A DNA stretch of 64,000 nt from Helicoverpa zea (Eukaryota > Arthropoda > Insecta > Lepidoptera > Noctuidae). The notes beneath the pieces were generated by a model. That model was not told the DNA's origin and ran no database searches. It saw nothing but the letters and a program-made list of their open reading frames with translations. Of the stretch, positions 45,601 through 53,568 are shown one piece after another. The DNA lies in the NCBI RefSeq assembly GCF_022581195.2, contig NC_061473.1:7564001-7628000 (forward strand). Reading direction: 5' to 3'. How positions within the stretch are numbered: position 1 is the first letter of the stretch; each line of letters starts with the position of its first letter. The translations under genes were made by a program, and so were the position numbers.

Positions 45601-48600
45601 GCGAGCGAGCCGCATACATACTCATGGAGAGGATCGTGCCGCCACTGGTTAGTACACACCGCATACATATACAACGTGTACCACTCCCGCGAGCGAGCCG
45701 CATACATACTCATGGAGAGGATCGTGCCGCCACTGGTTAGTACACACCGCATACATATACAACGTGTACCACTCCCGCGAGCGAGCCGCATACATACTCA
45801 TGGAGAGGATCGTGCCGCCACTGGTTAGTACACACCGCATACATATACAACGTGTACCACTCCCGCGAGCGAGCCGCATACATACTCATGGAGAGGATCG
45901 TGCCGCCACTGGTTAGTACACACCGCATACATATACAACGTGTACCACTCCCGCGAGCGAGCCGCATACATACTCATGGAGAGGATCGTGCCGCCACTGG
46001 TTAGTACACACCGCATACATATACAACGTGTACCACTCCCGCGAGCGAGCCGCATACATACTCATGGAGAGGATCGTGCCGCCACTGGTTAGTACACACC
46101 GCATACATATACAACGTGTACCACTCCCGCGAGCGAGCCGCATACATACTCATGGAGAGGATCGTGCCGCCACTGGTTAGTACACACCGCATACATATAC
46201 AACGTGTACCACTCCGCGAGCGAGCCGCATACATACTCATGGAGAGGATCGTGCCGCCACTGGTTAGTACACACCGCATACATATACAACGTGTACCACT
46301 CCCGCGAGCGAGCCGCATACATACTCATGGAGAGGATCGTGCCGCCACTGGTTAGTACACACCGCATACATATACAACGTGTACCACTCCCGCGAGCGAG
46401 CCGCATACATACTCATGGAGAGGATCGTGCCGCCACTGGTTAGTACACACCGCATACATATACAACGTGTACCACTCCCGCGAGCGAGCCGCATACATAC
46501 TCATGGAGAGGATCGTGCCGCCACTGGTTAGTACACACCGCATACATATACAACGTGTACCACTCCCGCGAGCGAGCCGCATACATACTCATGGAGAGGA
46601 TCGTGCCGCCACTGGTTAGTACACACCGCATACATATACAACGTGTACCACTCCCGCGAGCGAGCCGCATACATACTCATGGAGAGGATCGTGCCGCCAC
46701 TGGTTAGTACACACCGCATACATATACAACGTGTACCACTCCCGCGAGCGAGCCGCATACATACTCATGGAGAGGATCGTGCCGCCACTGGTTAGTACAC
46801 ACCGCATACATATACAACGTGTACCACTCCCGCGAGCGAGCCGCATACATACTCATGGAGAGGATCGTGCCGCCACTGGTTAGTACACACCGCATACATA
46901 TACAACGTGTACCACTCCCGCGAGCGAGCCGCATACATACTCATGGAGAGGATCGTGCCGCCACTGGTTAGTACACACCGCATACATATACAACGTGTAC
47001 CACTCCCGCGAGCGAGCCGCATACATACTCATGGAGAGGATCGTGCCGCCACTGGTTAGTACACACCGCATACATATACAACGTGTACCACTCCCGCGAG
47101 CGAGCCGCATACATACTCATGGAGAGGATCGTGCCGCCACTGGTTAGTACACACCGCATACATATACAACGTGTACCACTCCCGCGAGCGAGCCGCATAC
47201 ATACTCATGGAGAGGATCGTGCCGCCACTGGTTAGTACACACCGCATACATATACAACGTGTACCACTCCCGCGAGCGAGCCGCATACATACTCATGGAG
47301 AGGATCGTGCCGCCACTGGTTAGTACACACCGCATACATATACAACGTGTACCACTCCCGCGAGCGAGCCGCATACATACTCATGGAGAGGATCGTGCCG
47401 CCACTGGTTAGTACACACCGCATACATATACAACGTGTACCACTCCCGCGAGCGAGCCGCATACATACTCATGGAGAGGATCGTGCCGCCACTGGTTAGT
47501 ACACACCGCATACATATACAACGTGTACCACTCCCGCGAGCGAGCCGCATACATACTCATGGAGAGGATCGTGCCGCCACTGGTTAGTACACACCGCATA
47601 CATATACAACGTGTACCACTCCCGCGAGCGAGCCGCATACATACTCATGGAGAGGATCGTGCCGCCACTGGTTAGTACACACCGCATACATATACAACGT
47701 GTACCACTCCCGCGAGCGAGCCGCATACATACTCATGGAGAGGATCGTGCCGCCACTGGTTAGTACACACCGCATACATATACAACGTGTACCACTCCCG
47801 CGAGCGAGCCGCATACATACTCATGGAGAGGATCGTGCCGCCACTGGTTAGTACACACCGCATACATATACAACGTGTACCACTCCCGCGAGCGAGCCGC
47901 ATACATACTCATGGAGAGGATCGTGCCGCCACTGGTTAGTACACACCGCATACATATACAACGTGTACCACTCCCGCGAGCGAGCCGCATACATACTCAT
48001 GGAGAGGATCGTGCCGCCACTGGTTAGTACACACCGCATACATATACAACGTGTACCACTCCCGCGAGCGAGCCGCATACATACTCATGGAGAGGATCGT
48101 GCCGCCACTGGTTAGTACACACCGCATACATATACAACGTGTACCACTCCCGCGAGCGAGCCGCATACATACTCATGGAGAGGATCGTGCCGCCACTGGT
48201 TAGTACACACCGCATACATATACAACGTGTACCACTCCCGCGAGCGAGCCGCATACATACTCATGGAGAGGATCGTGCCGCCACTGGTTAGTACACACCG
48301 CATACATATACAACGTGTACCACTCCCGCGAGCGAGCCGCATACATACTCATGGAGAGGATCGTGCCGCCACTGGTTAGTACACACCGCATACATATACA
48401 ACGTGTACCACTCCCGCGAGCGAGCCGCATACATACTCATGGAGAGGATCGTGCCGCCACTGGTTAGTACACACCGCATACATATACAACGTGTACCACT
48501 CCCGCGAGCGAGCCGCATACATACTCATGGAGAGGATCGTGCCGCCACTGGTTAGTACACACCGCATACATATACAACGTGTACCACTCCCGCGAGCGAG

Positions 48601-51307
48601 CCGCATACATACTCATGGAGAGGATCGTGCCGCCACTGGTTAGTACACACCGCATACATATACAACGTGTACCACTCCCGCGAGCGAGCCGCATACATAC
48701 TCATGGAGAGGATCGTGCCGCCACTGGTTAGTACACACCGCATACATATACAACGTGTACCACTCCCGCGAGCGAGCCGCATACATACTCATGGAGAGGA
48801 TCGTGCCGCCACTGGTTAGTACACACCGCATACATATACAACGTGTACCACTCCCGCGAGCGAGCCGCATACATACTCATGGAGAGGATCGTGCCGCCAC
48901 TGGTTAGTACACACCGCATACATATACAACGTGTACCACTCCCGCGAGCGAGCCGCATACATACTCATGGAGAGGATCGTGCCGCCACTGGTTAGTACAC
49001 ACCGCATACATATACAACGTGTACCACTCCCGCGAGCGAGCCGCATACATACTCATGGAGAGGATCGTGCCGCCACTGGTTAGTACACACCGCATACATA
49101 TACAACGTGTACCACTCCCGCGAGCGAGCCGCATACATACTCATGGAGAGGATCGTGCCGCCACTGGTTAGTACACACCGCATACATATACAACGTGTAC
49201 CACTCCCGCGAGCGAGCCGCATACATACTCATGGAGAGGATCGTGCCGCCACTGGTTAGTACACACCGCATACATATACAACGTGTACCACTCCCGCGAG
49301 CGAGCCGCATACATACTCATGGAGAGGATCGTGCCGCCACTGGTTAGTACACACCGCATACATATACAACGTGTACCACTCCCGCGAGCGAGCCGCATAC
49401 ATACTCATGGAGAGGATCGTGCCGCCACTGGTTAGTACACACCGCATACATATACAACGTGTACCACTCCCGCGAGCGAGCCGCATACATACTCATGGAG
49501 AGGATCGTGCCGCCACTGGTTAGTACACACCGCATACATATACAACGTGTACCACTCCCGCGAGCGAGCCGCATACATACTCATGGAGAGGATCGTGCCG
49601 CCACTGGTTAGTACACACCGCATACATATACAACGTGTACCACTCCCGCGAGCGAGCCGCATACATACTCATGGAGAGGATCGTGCCGCCACTGGTTAGT
49701 ACACACCGCATACATATACAACGTGTACCACTCCCGCGAGCGAGCCGCATACATACTCATGGAGAGGATCGTGCCGCCACTGGTTAGTACACACCGCATA
49801 CATATACAACGTGTACCACTCCCGCGAGCGAGCCGCATACATACTCATGGAGAGGATCGTGCCGCCACTGGTTAGTACACACCGCATACATATACAACGT
49901 GTACCACTCCCGCGAGCGAGCCGCATACATACTCATGGAGAGGATCGTGCCGCCACTGGTTAGTACACACCGCATACATATACAACGTGTACCACTCCCG
50001 CGAGCGAGCCGCATACATACTCATGGAGAGGATCGTGCCGCCACTGGTTAGTACACACCGCATACATATACAACGTGTACCACTCCCGCGAGCGAGCCGC
50101 ATACATACTCATGGAGAGGATCGTGCCGCCACTGGTTAGTACACACCGCATACATATACAACGTGTACCACTCCCGCGAGCGAGCCGCATACATACTCAT
50201 GGAGAGGATCGTGCCGCCACTGGTTAGTACACACCGCATACATATACAACGTGTACCACTCCCGCGAGCGAGCCGCATACATACTCATGGAGAGGATCGT
50301 GCCGCCACTGGTTAGTACACACCGCATACATATACAACGTGTACCACTCCCGCGAGCGAGCCGCATACATACTCATGGAGAGGATCGTGCCGCCACTGGT
50401 TAGTACACACCGCATACATATACAACGTGTACGCGCTGCTGCGCATGCGCCACATTAAATTTTACAAATACAATATTACTACAGTACAACATTCAACATT
50501 CAACAAAGTTTCCACAAATTACTATTACAGTGATTAATGCTCAATCCTTCTCCGTGTGAGAGTAGGCCTATGCCCAGCAGTGGAGCGATAAAAAGGCTAT
50601 AACAGTATCTGTATATTGATTTCTACGTGCATAAGATCCAAGAAGCCTGAGTGAGGAAATGTCAGACTCTTACTGACTAAAACCCATCATGTTCCTTCTT
50701 AAGCCCTTTATGTACCAGGGCCGCGATAACACTGCTGTATTTTAGTTCTCATTAATGTTATTTTACTTTATCCCGCAGGTTTCAGGCTACGTGATTCGTC
50801 CGGGCGCGACGATACCGCCCCCAGTCGTCGACTTGGTTTCAGAGCTCGGCATATTTGGAGTTATCATTGGGTAAGTACTACTTATGTAATTTTTCAAATT
50901 GGACCAGCAGTTCCTGAGATAACCGCTTTCAAACAAAAATACTTTTTATAAGTCCAGATGACATATTAGCTACTAGCTTTTGCCCGCGACATCCTGTCCT
51001 TTCTCAAGGTCCAAATTATGTCTGTACCAAATTTCACACAAATCGGTTCAGTAGTTTAAGCGTCAAGAAAAAACAGACAGACAGAGTTACTTTCACATTA
51101 TTTTATAATATTAGTTAGGATTGTTAGTAAGAAACAAAGTGAAATAAATAATTTTACTAACAGTTATTTTTTTACAGGACAAAAGACAAAGTATTCCACA
51201 ACAGGCAAGTTGGTCACATGTTGCGCACGAAGTTAGCCGACGCCAACGAGGGCGGAGTCGCCGCTGGCCTCGGAGCCCTAGATTCACCATTCTTAATAGA
51301 TGTGTAG
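27689..51307 (+). CDS. GSS: Glutathione synthetase (12 coding exons plus an alternative exon 4)
   Basis: The enzyme joins gamma-glutamylcysteine and glycine with ATP in the cytosol. Exons: 27689-27835, 28485-28580, 28801-28917, exon 4a 29947-30116 or 4b 35378-35511, 41350-41392, 41677-41847, 42068-42135, 42863-42967, 43908-44114, 44280-44415, 50779-50870, 51178-51307. All have gt...ag borders and matching phases. With 4b the protein is 481 aa, with 4a 493 aa; the human enzyme is 474. Recognised motifs are LGLFRSD, KQVEFNTVASSFG (Mg and substrate), AVAYYRSGYEP, YQLAGTKKVQQAL, FVLKPQREGGGHN (ATP Gly-rich loop), AYILMERI (ATP), SELGIFGV, VGHMLRTK and the Gly/Ala-rich GGVAAGLGALD lid. The start is the first ATG. 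Intron 10 is filled by an 88-bp tandem array. Whether the gene is expressed normally is not visible. Confidence 0.93.
28240..28411 (+). repeat. Dispersed repeat in GSS intron 1 ('accgacttc...' type), copy 1
   Basis: It starts accgtcttcgaaaaaaggga and continues agttctcagtttaact, then gattatctcacatttggctg, and ends gaaatcagtttaattttttt. A closer-to-consensus copy with the same word order lies at 41871-42027 in intron 6. The ends (accgacttcaaaaaa / agccggttttttt) roughly mirror each other. Confidence 0.6.
29947..30116 (+). other. GSS: Alternative exon 4a of glutathione synthetase (170 bp)
   Basis: It is bounded by gcgtag/CCG and CAGAG/gtagag. It opens in phase 0 after exon 3 and leaves two bases for exon 5, exactly like exon 4b. 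It encodes PISLGMLRSDIMLESRC..., a Cys-bearing insert (C137, C144, C151), then WKQVEINSIASGFGHLGPVS. By alignment with human GSS, R128 matches substrate-binding Arg125, E157 and N159 match Mg ligands Glu144 and Asn146, and the Ser149/Ser151 positions are Ala162 and Gly164. It is open throughout 56 codons. The polypyrimidine tract is poor, which weakens but does not exclude use. Confidence 0.8.
31402..31535. repeat. Foldback MITE family B, copy 1
   Basis: Shared order: ggctgttccctatattttat, ctgttgatttccttac, gacattagcccctgaaaaaa, aatgtcaaatac, and a mirror end aatattcggaaccgcc. Relatives lie at 33651-33748 and 51471-51604. The last is the clearest: cgttcccaatattttatc... against ...gaatattgcgaacggc. 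Confidence 0.5.
32301..32416. repeat. TIR repeat family C, copy 1
   Basis: The ends gatgagttgctccatttaac and gttaaatggtgcaattcacc mirror each other, and the middle has gtgaaatcgctgatttgacc. Copies with the same middle and ends lie at 54313-54429 and 54769-54899. Confidence 0.65.
33651..33748. repeat. Foldback MITE family B, copy 2
   Basis: It reads ctgttccaatattctatcta...gatttgcttattagg and then the mirror cctatgtaagcaaatc...ataattgagaactgccg. It matches the core of the copies at 31402 and 51471, without the gacattagcccc centre. Confidence 0.45.
35378..35511 (+). other. GSS: Alternative exon 4b of glutathione synthetase (134 bp)
   Basis: It is bounded by atttccag/TCG and TCTCG/gtaccg. Phases are the same as in exon 4a (0 in, 2 out). 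It encodes SISLGLFRSDYLMHNEDSNS then IKQVEFNTVASSFGAMTSYL. R128, E145 and N147 occupy the substrate and Mg positions; the human Ser149/Ser151 positions are Ala150 and Ser152. It lacks the 12-residue Cys-bearing insert of 4a. If 4a and 4b were both spliced in, the reading would shift and stop inside 4b, so the two must be used one at a time. Confidence 0.85.
35512..37210. other. Gene-free part of GSS intron 4
   Basis: A 154-codon plus-strand frame (35587-36051) follows exon 4b. It is rich in Cys, Leu and Phe with no recognisable domain and is judged not coding. The rest is AT-rich with no recognised repeat. Confidence 0.4.
37213..38176. mobile_element. 964-bp relative of MITE family A
   Basis: It is flanked by TA on both sides. 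The left end TACTTCGGCCGTTCAGAGAA and right end TTCTCTGAATGGCCGAACTA match the family A termini. The right 160 bp (38017-38176) appears identical to half of the 227-bp MITE at 15474-15700. The interior is different. Its minus strand ends an open frame with IIHVGEDDDEDTTSSSKSES and a stop at about 37482, like the acidic C-terminus of a transposase or accessory protein, preceded by an acceptor-like ttttgttag. It is internally deleted. It may show which longer element gave rise to the MITEs. Confidence 0.75.
38320..39420 (+). mobile_element. R4/Dong-like LINE: C-terminal restriction-like endonuclease fragment
   Basis: One frame runs from before 38335 (GGRGLIEISYLHKRQIINLK) to 39387, broken only by TAA at 39088-39090. 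It contains a CCHC group (CRKCHSKPETIQHITGAC) and the restriction-like endonuclease core (RPDITLIDKQ, YIIDIAVPNT), followed by KMNRVTIVPIVISTTGVIPK and LQKAAILNTCRIVRKFLQ. This is the layout of R2/R4-type site-specific LINEs, closest by eye to R4/Dong. The RT domain is missing, so the copy is 5' truncated. It is in the same orientation as GSS and lies in its intron 4. Confidence 0.75.
39652..39834. repeat. AT-rich foldback MITE
   Basis: The ends cagccttacttataaacg and tttttataagtaagactg mirror each other with one or two mismatches. The middle consists of taagtaat / attaagtt words. It is non-coding and lies in GSS intron 4. Confidence 0.55.
40078..40183. repeat. Short TIR repeat family D, copy 1
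   Basis: acggtagactgcatatcagt at the left and gacctgaagttgactgt at the right enclose gtggtaac...gttaccac. A copy in inverse orientation at 60860-60962 shares nearly the whole sequence, including tactattgagttacggtgca. About 105 bp; non-coding. Confidence 0.7.
40483..40613. mobile_element. 131-bp MITE with TTA duplication (Harbinger-like)
   Basis: aggtatgttt...cttcctgccgac at the left faces gtcggcggcaagaattg...aaacgtacct at the right. TTA flanks both ends (40480-40482, 40614-40616), the pattern of PIF/Harbinger insertions. A further short hairpin follows at 40617-40664 (ggcggtccactcac...gtgagtgaacggcc). Confidence 0.65.
41871..42027 (+). repeat. Dispersed repeat in GSS intron 6 ('accgacttc...' type), copy 2
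   Basis: It reads taaccgacttcaaaaaaagg, aggttttcagtttgacc, gattatctcgcgtttggctg and ends aattgaagccggttttttt. Copy 1 is at 28240-28411, and a minimal scrap (ttaaccgacttttaaaagg) directly follows exon 9 at about 44120. Confidence 0.6.
42427..42808 (+). mobile_element. tRNA-derived SINE, copy B (best-preserved head)
   Basis: cgtggtggcctagtgcgc supplies the A-box region and gggttcgattcc (42479-42490) is a consensus B box, both of a tRNA-like promoter. The body and tail match the copies at 17707, 55028 and 56113, and it ends accccaacatagttgggaaa, gaggctcggaggaggatg. It is inserted in GSS intron 7 in the sense orientation. Confidence 0.8.
42988..43463. mobile_element. 476-bp TIR element with poly-C tracts
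   Basis: ggggccgttcaaatattacg at the left faces gtaatacttgaacggccc at the right. taacta occurs just outside both ends and may be part of the target duplication. The interior has tracts of C (tttacccccccccccatccc) and is non-coding. It sits in GSS intron 8, starting 20 bp after the donor of exon 8. Confidence 0.65.
43467..43662 (+). mobile_element. Helitron-like non-autonomous element
   Basis: It reads actagcttccgcccacggct, tcgcccgtgtgg, tatcacctatctacaatta, aaatcggtctagccgtt and ends tttataatattagtaggat. I recognise this as a very common small Helitron-like family of Lepidoptera. Another sense copy is at 50971-51121, and antisense pieces are at 12635, 59598 and 61040. Confidence 0.65.
44361..50430 (+). 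repeat. 69-unit, 88-bp tandem array made of the exon 10 end plus 5' splice site (GSS intron 10)
   Basis: The unit starts ccactcccgcgagcgagccg, passes through the codons for AYILMERIVPPL, then ctg/gttagt and ends acaacgtgta. The first unit (44361-44448) is the true exon 10 end (to 44415) and intron start. The last unit starts at 50344. (50344 + 1 - 44361)/88 = 68 exactly, allowing for one 87-bp unit (a C missing near 46215), so there are 69 units. Substitutions are visible only in the first ten or so units (near 44701, 44808, 44826 and 45164). A 23-bp exon segment lying just before unit 1 (44342-44364) is repeated directly after the last unit (50431-50453). Reading past the second donor meets TAG at 44506-44508. 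Confidence 0.97.
50540..50605 (+). repeat. LINE 3'-tail scrap
   Basis: The sequence gtgtgagagtaggcctatgc, ccagcagtggagcgataaaa, aggctataac is the 3'-terminal pattern of a LINE common in moths (compare gaggcctatgttcagcagtg at 58730). It lies between the array and exon 11. Confidence 0.55.
50971..51121 (+). mobile_element. Helitron-like non-autonomous element, copy 2
   Basis: It reads tactagcttttgcccgcgac, aaatttcacacaaatcggtt and ends ttataatattagttaggatt. It fits the family at 43467-43662 and lies in GSS intron 11, ending 56 bp before exon 12. Confidence 0.6.
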
Positions 51308-53568
51308 TACGAAACACCAAACTTTTAAACGGACTATACTCATTTACACGAATATTCATTGAGTTTTACTTTAATACTATAGTACAGATCTTCTCAAGTA
51401 ACTTTGCCGGTCTGAAGTTGGCTAGCATTAAATTCACGATGTCGTAATACATTTTGACTATCTCATACAGCGTTCCCAATATTTTATCTATGTATTGATT
51501 TGCTTAATACCGATAGAATTTGACATTAGCCCCATGCGAGTAATGTCGAATTCCTATCTGAACTATATAAGCAAATCAACAGTTGGAAGAATATTGCGAA
51601 CGGCAGTTAGTTAATAATAGCCAACTTCATAGCGTTATTTGACAAGGCCTGTTTTTTTTTAGCAAATCATTGAATTTATCTGACAGATGAATATAGACTA
51701 TTTTTTTTTATGTGGATAAATCTGCTGTTAAAAATATATTAAGGGCTTACAACACAGCTCATTTCATATAATTATCGTTAAATATATTTGAGTATTTATT
51801 TTGTCTATTGCTATCTTTTGAAGGTGCTAGAAACCAAATGACTAAATAAAAAAAGATCCCGACGAACTGAAAACCTTCTTTTTGGAAGACGGTTTAAAAA
51901 TATATAGTTCGCGCAGTTTTTATTTATTGAGCTGTGGTAGTAACCCTTAGTGATGCTCCTAACAAGACAAAATATCGATAAATCGATAAATGAGTATAGT
52001 CCCCTCGAGTCATGATTGCAGGACAATATTTAATGACTAAATTATGAGTGTTTTTTTCTTATATATATTTAAATAAAATTTTGATATAATTAAGGCGTGA
52101 ATGAACGTGATACTCGCACAAGTTTTTTTTAACGGAACAATGCACTTTCAATGCCTTTAATAAATACTTTTTGACTTCACTTTTTTCCAGCCAATGTAAC
52201 ATGAAATTGGTTATTTTACTCATGTTGATTATATTAGTTTAAAAATAAATCTGTAACTTATTCAAAAAACACATTTTTTTAAACATTTGTAATTTCTTCA
52301 ACCATTGTGCAAACATCATTAGAATAAATTGTATAATACGTGAGTTAAGACACTTGTGATATCTTGCACTTAGACTACGTAATTTTTTACTGTAATAATA
52401 TAACTTTTATTCATAGATTTTAATATGATGTCAAGAAAACAAAAAAAAAATCTTGATTTTATTTAATTATTATTGATTTATCCAAATACTTGTAAAAAAA
52501 CCGTAAAAAGTATATTGATTGAATAGTCAACTGTAGAGAAATATTTTCCATATTTTTTCTACGCAAAAATTGACAATTAATTACAGTAATATTTTTATTT
52601 ATAATGAACAATAAAATTATGTTTTAAAAACCAAGAAGAACGCCTATCAACGATAAGCTGGCAATTTAACATTAGAAACTTGTTTTGTGCAATAAATTAA
52701 TATTATCATGAATTATATTTAAAAATGCCGAATTATTATGTTCCCTTAGCCATATATTATATTGTTAAATAACGAATTGATTATTATTTTTTTGTATTGA
52801 CATTCCGTATTATTTTGGCTCGCATTTAAAAACGAATGAAGTCGCTCGATGTATTTAAAGTCCAATTTTTTAATTTATTTCTATTATGTAACACCTCTTT
52901 AGTAGCATTTATCGAAATCTTGCATTGGAGGATTTCAGTCAAACTACCGCCGAGTTACTTCTCAAGAATTTTAATCTATATTCTTCAGGAGGAAAGATCA
53001 AAACCGAACGACCATAAGTAACTCGATTGTAAAAAGGTAATAATATAATCTATTTTTAAGAAAGACTGTGAGACGATACCTGCAGCTAGCATCGAAAATA
53101 AATTACAAAATCGAAGGAAATATTAATCGGAAAATTCTTTCTCACTGATAAATAATTTCTATATACTTACTCAGCGCAGCGTTCTTTGCGCCTTGAACAA
53201 AAACCCTAGGCCAATTATTATCTCAATGTTAGTTGCAAGTAAACGTCGATCTGTGGTGCTGAGCGAAACGCGTAGATATAATACTTTAGATGTTTTTAAT
53301 AACTTACACAAAATATAAGCAGTTGACTTAATTTTTCATGGTTTTATTCAGTCATCACCCAACCTAGCGTTTTCCCATGTTAGAATAGTAAACATCTACT
53401 TACTGTTTGCTATAAGTTAAAAGGACATCATCTATTTTGGTCCCAAATCAAGTGTCAAGAATATGCATTTGATTTATAAAAGTCTAAGGCTAAAAAAAAT
53501 ATAAACTCCTTTTTAAATATATTTATAATATATTATAGTAATAAATGAATCTACAGAGTTGTCCACAT
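51308..53568. other. GSS / ND-42 convergent intergenic region
   Basis: It holds the 3' UTRs of both genes. A foldback MITE of family B lies at 51471-51604. Poly(A) signals are frequent (for example aataaaattttg near 52072), so the true ends cannot be fixed by eye. A 61-codon frame at 52836-53021 has no recognisable domain. No other gene is seen. Confidence 0.5.
51471..51604. repeat. Foldback MITE family B, copy 3
   Basis: cgttcccaatattttatcta, gatttgcttaataccgatag, aatttgacatta and a gccccatgcgag centre are followed by the mirror taatgtcgaattcctatctg, ataagcaaatcaac, gaatattgcgaacgg. It is the clearest member of the family also seen at 31402 and 33651. It lies in or near the GSS 3' UTR. Confidence 0.7.

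Noticed and set aside
44131..50415. About 70 overlapping open frames of 76 codons on the minus strand across the array
   Set aside because: They are the antisense of the 88-bp tandem unit repeated in register (MRLARGSGTRCICMRCV...). Each is an artefact of the repeat, with no recognisable protein and no independent start or context.
44361..50430. Possible CRISPR array
   Set aside because: The units are contiguous and uniform at 88 bp with no variable spacers, they derive from the adjacent exon, and the genome is animal.
52836..53021. 61-codon frame between GSS and ND-42
   Set aside because: It has no similarity to a known domain that I can recognise, with AT-rich intergenic context. Chance is likely.
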